Of a stretch of 64,000 bases of DNA, positions 55,133-63,004 are shown piece after piece; position 1 is the first letter of the stretch, and each line of letters opens with the position of its first letter. The notes below the pieces were generated by a model that was given only the letters and a program-made list of their open reading frames with translations, searched no databases and was not told the DNA's origin. The stretch is from Desulfitobacterium sp038181555 (lineage in GTDB: Bacteria; Bacillota; Desulfitobacteriia; Desulfitobacteriales; Desulfitobacteriaceae). The position numbers and the translations under genes are program-made. The stretch covers positions 1-64,000 of the forward strand of contig NZ_JBBWUA010000002.1 in the NCBI RefSeq assembly GCF_038181555.1, given 5' to 3'.

Positions 55133-57352
55133 TTAACCCGTGGCGATCAGTTTTGCATAAGTCCCTGCGGCCTCATACAGCGACCCATGGGTTCCTCGCT
55201 CAATTATCTTCCCTTTTTCCAACACAATGATCTCGTCACAGTCCCGTATAGTACTAAGGCGATGGGCGACAATAATACACGTGCACCCCCGATAACGAAT
55301 ATGTTCATCCACATTTTTCTCAGTTATTGGATCGAGAGCACTGGTAGCCTCATCCATAATCAGAATAACCGGGTTTTGGGCCAGGGCTCTGGCTATTTCC
55401 AGCCTCTGCCTCTGGCCTCCGCTAAAATTCTTACCGCCCTCTTCCACCATTTGCTCATAGCCCCCCGGGCGAGCAGTAATATCATCATGGATACATGCAT
55501 CCTTAGCCGCCCGGATCATCTCAAATTCTGAAACGGTTCCATCCCAGAGCGTAATATTCTCCCTGACCGTTCCTTGAAACATAGAAATTTCTTGATCCAC
55601 CATAGCTAAGGAATTGCAGATCGCTTCCTTGGAGAAAGATGAGCGGGGCTGTCCATCAAAAAGAATCTCGCCTGACCTAGGATGGTGAATGCCGGCAATG
55701 ATCCTGGCAATGGTTGATTTACCGCTACCGGAGCCGCCGACCAGAGCTACCCGTGATCCGGGTTTTAGGCTTAGGTTGAAATCCTCGATCAGGGGCGGTT
55801 CCAAAACACTATAACCAAAGGTGATATTCTTTAGTTCCACATAACCCGAGAGCTTTTGCCCTGTCGAAAATGAAGCCTTTCCTTCCTGTGGATCGTGAGC
55901 CTTGTTGACATCGTTGGTAGCGACCGATGCGTTGCCCCTGCTACCCTCATGATCCTCGAGTTCCCGATCGAGGGGGTATTTTAAGACATCGTCTAAACGA
56001 TTCATCTCGCCTTCCATCTCCTGGAGCTCAGCTCCAAGGCCCACCAGCCCGGTGACCGGCGTCATAAAGCTACTCATTAAGCTTTGGAAAGCCACCAGCA
56101 TGCCGATAGTCATTTGTCCATCGAGAATCAGGAAACCGCCGATCACTAAGACGAGTGCGTTATTGATACCGGTTAAAAAGGTGGGGAATACGGATAAAAA
56201 CTGAGAAGAAACCCCCAATTCTTGTTCTGCATTGAGCAATTTCGCCTGATATCCTGACCATTGAGCAAAGAAGTTGTCTTCTGATCCCGTGGCTTTGAGG
56301 GTTTCGATGATCTGCAGGCCCGCCATACTCGAGCCAATCAGTTTCCCCTCATCTTGAAGTAATTTGCGGTTCAGATCGACTCGCCGGGCAGATACCGCAA
56401 TCAAGTAAACTACATTGATCAACGCGATTGCCAGCCCTACTAAGGCTAAAATCCAGCTATAGGCGAGCATTAACGCAAAGTAAAATATAATCATAAGAAC
56501 ATTGAGTGCCGTAGTCGCCAGTTTCCCAGATAAGAGCTTTGCTACCTTATCATTGCTTTGTATTCTGGAAGTGATATCACCTGCCGCACGCTGCGAAAAG
56601 AACTCACTGGGCAGACGAAAGATGTGCCACAAAAACTGTCCGGAGGTGACCAGGGCAATCTTCGTTTCCAAGCGAAGCAAATAATACTGTTGCAACCAAG
56701 TTAAAATCCCTCTGAGCATTGCCGTAATGCCCATTCCCAGTAATAAGGGCAACACCCAGGAATCGAATCCGCCCAAGAGAATATCATCGACGAATACTTT
56801 GGAAAACATGGGTATTATCAAGCCGGGAATAACTAAGGCCAGACCCAGCAAAATGATATAGATTAAAGCCTTCTCTGAACCTTTAAGCCTCTTCTTTAAG
56901 GCAGTGCTTAAATTGGGTTTTTTACTATCTTTTTGGAATTCTGGGGTTGGGGTGAAGGAGAGAACAATACCGGTAAAGGCTAGATTGAATTCTTCCTCCG
57001 TTACGACTCTTCTGCCTGCCGCCGGGTCGTTTAGATATACTTTTCCTTTATGAAAGCCTTCCAGAACAAGAAAATGACTAAAATTCCAGTGGATGACTAA
57101 GGGCAAAGGCATCACTCGCAACGCTTCCGGTTCTTTACGAAATCCCTTTGCCTCCAGACCATAACTCCGGGCGGCTTTGAGGAGATTGCTGGCCTTACTC
57201 CCATCTCTGGATACACCACAGGCAATTCTTAATTCCTCTAGGGTAGTATACCTCCCATAATGAGCTAGGATCATAGCCAGAGACGCCGCTCCGCACTCTA
57301 CCGCTTCCATCTGCAGTACAGTAGGGACCTTAACGATTTTCTTCTTTATCAC
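55133..57352 (-). CDS. NHLP-type C39 peptidase-containing ABC exporter (ABC1)
   Basis: This is a peptidase/permease/ATPase that cleaves Gly-Gly-type leaders and exports the core. The C39 peptidase domain (1-130) has catalytic Cys20 (ECGAASL), His93 (FSHFLVLEG) and Asp109 (LNDPAAG), so it should be active. Six transmembrane helices span about 160-440. The ATPase has GGSGSGKST near 542, SGGQRQR near 644 and IMDEATSALD near 668. It fits TIGR03796. Its expected substrate is the Nif11-leader precursor at 61498-61737, with cleavage after AVAGG. 739 residues. Confidence 0.92.
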   Translation of the reverse strand: MIKKKIVKVPTVLQMEAVECGAASLAMILAHYGRYTTLEELRIACGVSRDGSKASNLLKAARSYGLEAKGFRKEPEALRVMPLPLVIHWNFSHFLVLEGFHKGKVYLNDPAAGRRVVTEEEFNLAFTGIVLSFTPTPEFQKDSKKPNLSTALKKRLKGSEKALIYIILLGLALVIPGLIIPMFSKVFVDDILLGGFDSWVLPLLLGMGITAMLRGILTWLQQYYLLRLETKIALVTSGQFLWHIFRLPSEFFSQRAAGDITSRIQSNDKVAKLLSGKLATTALNVLMIIFYFALMLAYSWILALVGLAIALINVVYLIAVSARRVDLNRKLLQDEGKLIGSSMAGLQIIETLKATGSEDNFFAQWSGYQAKLLNAEQELGVSSQFLSVFPTFLTGINNALVLVIGGFLILDGQMTIGMLVAFQSLMSSFMTPVTGLVGLGAELQEMEGEMNRLDDVLKYPLDRELEDHEGSRGNASVATNDVNKAHDPQEGKASFSTGQKLSGYVELKNITFGYSVLEPPLIEDFNLSLKPGSRVALVGGSGSGKSTIARIIAGIHHPRSGEILFDGQPRSSFSKEAICNSLAMVDQEISMFQGTVRENITLWDGTVSEFEMIRAAKDACIHDDITARPGGYEQMVEEGGKNFSGGQRQRLEIARALAQNPVILIMDEATSALDPITEKNVDEHIRYRGCTCIIVAHRLSTIRDCDEIIVLEKGKIIERGTHGSLYEAAGTYAKLIATG

Positions 57353-57383
57353 CTAATCTCTCCCTCCCTTCCGCCCCCTTATT

Positions 57384-58331
57384 TTAAAAGGGTATGACTT
57401 TCTGAATGGGTTTCTCCCGTTGTGTGATAATCTCTGAGGTTATGATGGTCCCACTCTGAAAGGACATAGGGGGGCCCGTGGGAGATGACCAGCGATAGCC
57501 GCTTTCAGTGGCGCTATCGGGAACCAAGTCAATCTTCACCAATAGGGGAGCACCTTGCCCAGCTAATAAAGCAACCAGGTTTTCATTGCCCAGGGTTTGC
57601 AGCATACTCTGGGCAGTCGCCGGATACTCTGCGACTGTATTTACTCTCCCTAATAAGTAGCCGTACTCCTCTTTGTTGACCGTAGTCGGGGAAATCTGAC
57701 ATTCCATACCGGGACGGAGCAGTCCACCTTGTTCGGCAGGAACATACACTACTGCTTCTAGCTTGACTGTATCACCATACTGTTCAAGGGTCGCCAGCGT
57801 ATCTCCTGGTTTGATAATGCTTCCCTTGGTCATATTTATCTCTAAGATACGACCATCAATTTCTGATACTATTTGAGTTCGGTACACTAGTTCACTGCGG
57901 AGCTGCTGTATCCGGGTTGCGATTTCGGCATAAGCTGGATCTTCTCCTTGTCCATTGTTCTCCATAGCAGCTTGGTTGCTTAAGAGTTCATTGATTTGAG
58001 AAATTAATTCTGGTTGCTCAATTCTCGCAACGACATCCCCTTGCCTTATCTCCTGCCCAACCTTCACGCGAATATCACTGATCCGGCCAGAGACGTGATG
58101 CTGCAGAGAAAATACACCCCCATTATTGAGAAGAATTCCTTGTCCTTGAATTTTCGTGGGGATGCTCCCTAATAGTCCCCAAGCGACCCCACTTATAAGA
58201 ATCAGGCCGATGGCTAATAAGGCCAGCCAAGCCTTCGGTGAAGTCACCTGAATACGTTGATCAAGTTGCTCCGGAGAGGATAGTCTTGTCAAAGAAACAT
58301 CACGAAATAACCCTTGCCTCATCATCTGCAC
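57384..58331 (-). CDS. HlyD-like secretion protein of the NHLP exporter
   Basis: This is a membrane fusion/adaptor protein linking the ABC exporter to the cell exterior. One transmembrane helix (LALLAIGLILISGVAWGLLG, about 35-54) is followed by a biotinyl-lipoyl half (KIQGQGILL, SGRISDIRVKVGQEIRQGDVVARIEQP near 93-120), a short helical hairpin and the second lipoyl half with GSIIKPGDTLATLEQYG near 176. It has 315 residues. It starts 7 bp after the lipoprotein gene and is followed by ABC1. Confidence 0.88.
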   Translation of the reverse strand: MQMMRQGLFRDVSLTRLSSPEQLDQRIQVTSPKAWLALLAIGLILISGVAWGLLGSIPTKIQGQGILLNNGGVFSLQHHVSGRISDIRVKVGQEIRQGDVVARIEQPELISQINELLSNQAAMENNGQGEDPAYAEIATRIQQLRSELVYRTQIVSEIDGRILEINMTKGSIIKPGDTLATLEQYGDTVKLEAVVYVPAEQGGLLRPGMECQISPTTVNKEEYGYLLGRVNTVAEYPATAQSMLQTLGNENLVALLAGQGAPLLVKIDLVPDSATESGYRWSSPTGPPMSFQSGTIITSEIITQREKPIQKVIPF

Positions 58332-58337
58332 CTCCCA

Positions 58338-59471
58338 TTAATGCTTAAGATACTCAAAACGTCCGTCCTTGACCTTCTTCAGCACTACCAGGTCGCCGAT
58401 GTCATCACCCCGCCCATTGAACTGGTGCACCCCTATCACGCCTTCCCATGCCCCCAAATTTCTTAATTCTTGGGCAACTGTAGCAGGGTTAGCCAAATCA
58501 GATTTTTCTAAGGCAGCTGCTAGCAAATTGACCGCATCATAGCCTGTTGCGGCATAAGAGGTGGGTGCTTGCTGATATTCCTCCCGGAAGGCTTCCACAA
58601 AGGCTTGGGTCTTGGAACTAGGAAGTTTGGGATTAAAGAAGGAACCCACCAGTAACCCTTCTGCCTTAACCTCGGTGACTTTGGTCAAAGAAAGTGAGTC
58701 CCATGAATTCCCGGCGATTAATGGCACCTCAATGTTTACAGCTCTAGCATCCAACAAAAATTGAGTTCCCTCTTCCGCCGCGATCTTGGCAATGAAAATT
58801 CCATCAAAACCAAAAGCCTGCCACTTATCGTGCAAACGTTCTAAATCTTCCAGATTGCCATAGTAATTAAAACGATCCACGATCGTTATTCCTTGAGCAC
58901 CAGCATAGTCTTCAAAAGCATTAGCCAGACCATTGCCGTACGAGTCATCAGTGTAATAAATAACCATCCGTTCATGACCCTGCTCCGCAAGGTAAATTGC
59001 CAGTTGCCGAGCGATTTCCTCATCAGAGGGAATATTGCGAAAGACATGGGTATAATTGTGCTGTGTAAGTTCCGGTGAAGTCGAGGCGGGGGATACCATC
59101 ACCAACCCAGCTTGATCATAAATCGAGGATGCCGGAATCGAGATAAAGGAATTGCGATGACCGATGATCGCTCGAATCCCTTCATTATCCGCGAAGGCTT
59201 GAGCAATGGCCAGTCCCTTTTCCAGCTCCGCCTCATCATCAGCTTTGAGCAGGCTCAGTCTGCGGCCTTGTATGCCGCCTTGATCGTTAATCTCTTGAAC
59301 GGCTAGATCAAGACCTTCTTCAAACAAATCATCTAAGGAGGCAAACGGCCAAGCAACACCGATGAGGACTTCCTCACTTGTGTTGACCCTAGTACATCCC
59401 TGTGGCCATAGACTGAGTCCTAAAAAGAGCATTATGACTATAGACTTTTTGATCGTTCTACTCTTCAGCAT
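58338..59471 (-). CDS. Branched-chain-amino-acid-type ABC substrate-binding lipoprotein in the RiPP operon
   Basis: This is a type I periplasmic-binding-fold lipoprotein (LivK/ANF receptor family). A signal peptide with Cys26 (WPQGC) is followed by EVLIGVAWPFASLDDLFEEG and the segments LKADDEAELEKG, IIGHRNSFISIPAS and VYYTDDSYGNG-type typical of the family. It is the first gene of the minus-strand export operon (SBP-HlyD-ABC1-ABC2), with no importer permeases nearby. It may act as a sensor or peptide-handling lipoprotein instead of a nutrient importer component, by inference from context. 377 residues. Confidence 0.86.
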   Translation of the reverse strand: MLKSRTIKKSIVIMLFLGLSLWPQGCTRVNTSEEVLIGVAWPFASLDDLFEEGLDLAVQEINDQGGIQGRRLSLLKADDEAELEKGLAIAQAFADNEGIRAIIGHRNSFISIPASSIYDQAGLVMVSPASTSPELTQHNYTHVFRNIPSDEEIARQLAIYLAEQGHERMVIYYTDDSYGNGLANAFEDYAGAQGITIVDRFNYYGNLEDLERLHDKWQAFGFDGIFIAKIAAEEGTQFLLDARAVNIEVPLIAGNSWDSLSLTKVTEVKAEGLLVGSFFNPKLPSSKTQAFVEAFREEYQQAPTSYAATGYDAVNLLAAALEKSDLANPATVAQELRNLGAWEGVIGVHQFNGRGDDIGDLVVLKKVKDGRFEYLKH

Positions 59472-59839
59472 ATCTACACCTTGCTCTCTGAATTATTCTC
59501 TCTTCCGTGTTAGCCTAAGAAAGTCCAAAGGATTTAACTCCATAGGTTAAAGATTATCTCAAGTTAAAATTTAGCAAGTCTACAAATAACCGCAGACTTA
59601 TCCATATCAATTTAATACGTTAGATTTGATCAACCATTACAATAATCTTTGATAATAGCAACTAGCCACTGTGTCCTCCTGAGGGATAGGCTAATGGGGA
59701 ATCTAGCTTCTTAGCTGACACTCAGGATGCCAGAGAATTATACTATTATTTATCGTGGCCCAGTAATGCATGGAATTACTGTAATGCACCAGAGCTTTTA
59801 ACGTATTAACTAGTAAATGAACATTGGGGAGAGAAGTGC
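59472..59839. promoter_or_regulatory. divergent control region between export operon and radical SAM gene
   Basis: This 368-bp region serves two divergent transcripts. For the plus-strand radical SAM gene, -35 CTGACA (59715-59720) and -10 TATACT (59739-59744) are 18 bp apart. Just downstream, CAGTAAT/ATTACTG (59761-59767 with 59775-59781) is a perfect 7-bp inverted repeat that could be an operator or RNA hairpin. Upstream, CCTGAG/CTCAGG (59678-59683 with 59721-59726), enclosing GCTAA/TTAGC, overlaps the -35. No promoter of the minus-strand operon stands out. No gene is present. Confidence 0.5.
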
Positions 59840-61240
59840 ATGAGCAAAAAGGAAGTCAGTCCCTTTCATCTGTTTGAATACCGAGGTGATCATTATCTGC
59901 TAAATATCGAAAAGATGGCGGCTTTTCGAGTGAGCACGGAACTTTTATCGATCCTATATAGTATCCGGGAGCAGAAAACAACTCTTCCGGTAAGTCAAGA
60001 AGAACTTCTCAGGTCATGGGATCTAATTCGGGAAGGCACGAAAGAAAACACTTCAGTCCCCAATATGGAACCCGCCCCCATCACCTATATGTATCTTTTC
60101 CTTACCCAATCCTGTAATCTTCGCTGTATTTACTGTTATGGCGATGGTGGCGAGTACGGAACCGGCGGCAGTATGGACAACACCACGGCCAGACAAGCTG
60201 TGGATTGGTTGATCGCTAAGTCGGGGAAAATGAAAAAAATCTACTTGGGGTTTTTTGGTGGTGAGCCATTAATTAATTTCCCCCTCATGAAAACCATTGT
60301 GGAATATGCTAACAAAAAAGCTCAAGAAGCCCATAAAGAAGTCGAATTCTTTGTGACAACCAATGCTACTTTGTTAGATGAGGAAAAAATGTCTTTCATT
60401 AATGAGCAACAGATTTCCGTCCAGATTAGCTTTGATGGACCAAAGGAGATCCAAGATGCCCAACGTCCTTTTGCCAACGGTCAGGGTTCTTATGACTCGG
60501 TTGTGCCGAAAATCAAAACACTACTAGCTCTCGCTCCTAATACTTCCGGACATGCAGTTCTTTGGGGTGATACCGATCCACAACTTATTAAGGACACCCT
60601 GCAAGACATCGGATTTACCACCTTCTCCCTTGCTCCAGCTTCCCACTCCCTCTTCACTGATGAGTCTGATAAAAACAACAGCATCCACAAAATTCAAGTA
60701 CAACTCCAAGCTTTAGAGCAAGAAGCGGCAACCTGGTTACTCCATATCCGGAGTAGAGATAAAGATATCCTCCGAAGTTTAAAGGCAAGCAGCGCTGGCT
60801 ATGGGATTTACCCTGGTATGGTAGCCTTGCTACACAATCGCCATAAATATCATTTTTGTGGTGTCGGTCGCAAGATGGTCGGTGTATCTGTAACGGGAGA
60901 TATCTATCCCTGTCATCGCTTTGTAGGCAATGATGACTATAAAATGGGCCATGTGGGTGATGAGAAATTCAACCGAGATGATTATCTCCAAAGGCCCCTA
61001 GTCTCTCAGGCAAACTGCGCATCCTGCTTTGCCAGCCACTATTGTGCGGGTGGCTGCCTGCACGATAATCTTAGCTCCAGCGGCTCCCAATATATTCCTT
61101 CAGAAGATATCTGCCGCCTAAGACGTCGTGAACTTGAACTGGCAACCGTCATCGTGTCAAACCTCAGCCCTGATGACCAAGCTTTTTTGGTCAATGAACA
61201 AATTATTCCTCCCAAACCCTGCCCTCTAGATTTTTTATAA
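59840..61240 (+). CDS. Radical SAM/SPASM peptide maturase with RRE-like N-terminus
   Basis: This is the predicted RiPP-modifying enzyme of the cluster. Residues 1-65 form a PqqD-like/RRE region (HLFEYRGDHYLLNIEKMAAF), as in SCIFF-type maturases. The radical SAM cluster motif CNLRCIYC (CX3CX2C; Cys92, 96, 99) and the GGEPL-type segment (FFGGEPLINF near 134) are intact. A SPASM domain begins near residue 340 with CGVG, YPCHRF and CASCFASHYCAGGC near 393-406. It could form a thioether in the core peptide (Cys-x4-Cys), but the product is not known. 466 residues, transcribed opposite to the precursor. Confidence 0.88.
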   Translation: MSKKEVSPFHLFEYRGDHYLLNIEKMAAFRVSTELLSILYSIREQKTTLPVSQEELLRSWDLIREGTKENTSVPNMEPAPITYMYLFLTQSCNLRCIYCYGDGGEYGTGGSMDNTTARQAVDWLIAKSGKMKKIYLGFFGGEPLINFPLMKTIVEYANKKAQEAHKEVEFFVTTNATLLDEEKMSFINEQQISVQISFDGPKEIQDAQRPFANGQGSYDSVVPKIKTLLALAPNTSGHAVLWGDTDPQLIKDTLQDIGFTTFSLAPASHSLFTDESDKNNSIHKIQVQLQALEQEAATWLLHIRSRDKDILRSLKASSAGYGIYPGMVALLHNRHKYHFCGVGRKMVGVSVTGDIYPCHRFVGNDDYKMGHVGDEKFNRDDYLQRPLVSQANCASCFASHYCAGGCLHDNLSSSGSQYIPSEDICRLRRRELELATVIVSNLSPDDQAFLVNEQIIPPKPCPLDFL

Positions 61241-61279
61241 TTATAAATGGCAATCAGACAATTGTCGGACATGAAACAT

Positions 61280-61305
61280 GGGAGCTGTGATTTCACACAG
61301 CTCCC
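61280..61305 (+). terminator. terminator after the radical SAM gene
   Basis: A perfect 10-bp stem GGGAGCTGTG/CACAGCTCCC (61280-61289 with 61296-61305) is followed by TTATTTTAT. It lies 40 bp after the stop codon. Confidence 0.88.
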
Positions 61306-61366
61306 TTATTTTATACGTATAAGAAAGTACATTTTTTTGTTTTTCATTGGTAGTTAATGTGTAGTA

Positions 61367-61440
61367 AACAGGCGACCAGAGATGCTTCTCTACATATTGG
61401 TATACCTACGTTGTAGGGTCGACCCGTGGTCGCCTTTGTT
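61367..61440. other. branched inverted-repeat element between convergent RiPP genes
   Basis: An outer stem AACAGGCGACCA (61367-61378) pairs with TGGTCGCCTTTGTT (61427-61440). Inside lie three small hairpins: GAGA-tgct-TCTC, GG-tata-CC and the perfect palindrome GGGTCGACCC (61416-61425). It sits between the terminator of the radical SAM gene and the end of the precursor gene, so it may be the precursor's 3' element. No T-run follows, so simple termination is doubtful. Confidence 0.45.
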
Positions 61441-61497
61441 CTACTAGACTAACCCTGCTTGAATCGACTCAGTCCATTGGGTTGTCGCTAGGGAATC

Positions 61498-61737
61498 TTA
61501 GAATACTTCTCTTAAGCCACAGGAATCTAGAAGGCAACCGCCCCCGGCAACAGCATCTAACTCACTGTCACTCATTTCGTCGCCTAGATCCTTTAGTTCT
61601 TCAGCGCTAAAATCGAAGCCTTCCTCTTTTACCAGTACCCTACGCTCTTCCGCGTCCTTGGCTGCCATAACTTTCTTGGCAAAGTCCTGATCGGTTTTCA
61701 TTTTCTCCATGAATGCTTTTGCGGATTCGATACTCAT
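61498..61737 (-). CDS. Nif11-leader RiPP precursor peptide
   Basis: This 79-residue precursor has a Nif11/NHLP-type leader: a helical start SIESAKAFMEKMKTDQDFAKK, then DFSAEELKDL and the cleavage region SDSELDAVAGG (residues 57-66). Cleavage after Gly66 would release a 13-residue core, GCLLDSCGLREVF, with cysteines at positions 2 and 7 (C-x4-C). The ATG follows AGGAGGGAATATTA. It is encoded on the strand opposite the radical SAM maturase, and the C39 exporter gene lies about 4 kb away. The core is short and has no close match that I recognise. Confidence 0.88.
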   Translation of the reverse strand: MSIESAKAFMEKMKTDQDFAKKVMAAKDAEERRVLVKEEGFDFSAEELKDLGDEMSDSELDAVAGGGCLLDSCGLREVF

Positions 61738-61757
61738 TAATATTCCCTCCTATTTTT

Positions 61758-61774
61758 TGTGTACCCTGTACACA
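61758..61774 (-). promoter_or_regulatory. inverted repeat just upstream of the precursor's ribosome binding site
   Basis: TGTGTAC-cct-GTACACA is a perfect 7-bp dyad with a 3-nt spacer, ending 8 bp before the GGAGG. It may be an operator or a hairpin in the leader of the precursor mRNA. No clear promoter was found between it and the upstream gene end at 61859. Confidence 0.5.
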
Positions 61775-61858
61775 GATTAACCTTTTCAACAGTTAATACG
61801 ATTTTCTCAGGATAGTATTACAATAGCTTAAGACAAAACTTTTTGACTTTCACAATGG

Positions 61859-62230
61859 TTATTTACAGTTTGGACATCGGCCGTCCACAGTAATATTCCT
61901 TGACCTTGAACCACATCTCGGACATTCTTGCCAACTAAGCTGCTGAGAAAAACCTGCAGCAACATAATCCAAATCCTCTTCACCTAATTCTTCATCTCCA
62001 CTGAATTCCCTTAAGTCAACCGGTTTGGCTTGGTCTAATTGGGCTAAAATTTTCTCCTTTAAGCTATCGCGTACCTTACTGTTAGCACTTAAGTCATGGG
62101 TCAGCATCGTTTGAGCTAGGAATAATAGCTTTCTAATTTCAGGATCCTCCACCAGTCCTAGGTCTTTTTCTCCGGCAATAATCTGCTCGAGATAAATCAT
62201 ATAAGTTTCCGCCTGCTGCCTCTCATTCAT
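61859..62230 (-). CDS. Anti-sigma-like protein with leader-like cleavage region and zinc ribbon
   Basis: This 123-residue protein has no known name. Residues 1-65 form helices with the pattern DPEIRKLLFLAQTMLTHDLS and KVRDSLKEKILAQL that I associate with cytoplasmic parts of ECF anti-sigma factors. Residues 80-93, ELGEEDLDYVAAG, closely resemble the precursor's SDSELDAVAGG. Residues 100-122 form a CPRC-x12-CPNC zinc ribbon. There is no membrane segment. Its ATG overlaps the sigma gene by 8 bases, so the two are coupled. Function (sigma control, a second precursor, or both) is an inference. Confidence 0.72.
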   Translation of the reverse strand: MNERQQAETYMIYLEQIIAGEKDLGLVEDPEIRKLLFLAQTMLTHDLSANSKVRDSLKEKILAQLDQAKPVDLREFSGDEELGEEDLDYVAAGFSQQLSWQECPRCGSRSRNITVDGRCPNCK

Positions 62231-62846
62231 AGATACACATCCCTTGGCTTGCCAAGATTATGCGCAACTGTCGCATGGCCCGAAAGAGAATAACACCTGT
62301 ATTGCTTTCGCTGATGTCAACAAGCTTGGCGATCTCACGATTACTTAGGCCACTCCAGAACTTCAAAGCAATAATCTCTTGTTCACGTTGGCTTAAGCAA
62401 GCAATGGCCTTAAGGAGGTGATGTTGGATCTCATTTAATTCCACAATAGTTACCGGATCCGGCTCACGAGCTGCAATATTTTTGGTGTATTCATCGAGGG
62501 AAATAATATGTACTCCCTTGCGACTTCGATAGTAATCTGTGATGGTATTCCGGGCAATACGAAAAAGCCAGACAGAAAAAGGGGCTTTGTCCTTTTGGTA
62601 ATAGTGATTTTTAGCAAACACTTTTTCGACGATTTGACTTACCAGGTCTTCGGCGTCATGATAATCAGCCACCCGATAATGTACATAATTATTAATCCTA
62701 GGAAAGTAACAACTGTATAAATCTGTAAAGGAGGTCTCATCTTTTTCGGCAAGTTCAATCAACGCTCTTCCTGACCCTTGAGTAAATATGGCCGGTCCCC
62801 CCTCGATCTGAAAACTTCTGTGCGTAGTCTGATTATAAAAAACCAA
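62223..62846 (-). CDS. ECF-type RNA polymerase sigma factor
   Basis: This 207-residue ECF sigma has region 2 (SFTDLYSCYFPRINNYVHYR and AEDLVSQIVEKVF near residue 65) and region 4 with the helix-turn-helix ALKFWSGLSNREIAKLVDIS near 165-185. The start used is TTG 62846; a TTG 28 codons downstream (LIELAEKDETSF) is also possible and would fit an ordinary ECF length. The small zinc-ribbon protein starts within its last codons. It may drive transcription of the RiPP genes, inferred from position only. Confidence 0.88.
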   Translation of the reverse strand: MVFYNQTTHRSFQIEGGPAIFTQGSGRALIELAEKDETSFTDLYSCYFPRINNYVHYRVADYHDAEDLVSQIVEKVFAKNHYYQKDKAPFSVWLFRIARNTITDYYRSRKGVHIISLDEYTKNIAAREPDPVTIVELNEIQHHLLKAIACLSQREQEIIALKFWSGLSNREIAKLVDISESNTGVILFRAMRQLRIILASQGMCIYE

Positions 62847-62928
62847 CTACCACCAAAAGTGCCACCATATTTTGCAAATTACCCTATTATTCTTTAATTT
62901 ACCTATTTTGACGACAGGTGCCGGGGTA

Positions 62929-62976
62929 TAACATAAAAAGAGGAACACCATCTCTGGTCTTCCTCCTTTTATGTTA
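62929..62976 (-). terminator. terminator after the BTAD-type regulator gene
   Basis: Long inverted repeat: TAACATAAAAAGAGGA pairs with TCCTCCTTTTATGTTA, with an inner ACCA/TGGT extension and a short loop. T-rich sequence ends the 3' arm on the minus strand. It lies about 30 bp after the regulator stop and before the sigma gene. Confidence 0.82.
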
Positions 62977-63004
62977 CACTTTGAGTTACTCTTTTCGTTA
63001 ATAA

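Noticed and set aside
59840..61240. Radical SAM gene as a Nif11 splicease or epimerase
   Set aside because: The core peptide lacks an XYG splice motif, and the enzyme has an RRE-like N-terminus and SPASM Cys pattern closer to thioether-forming maturases. Not excluded experimentally.
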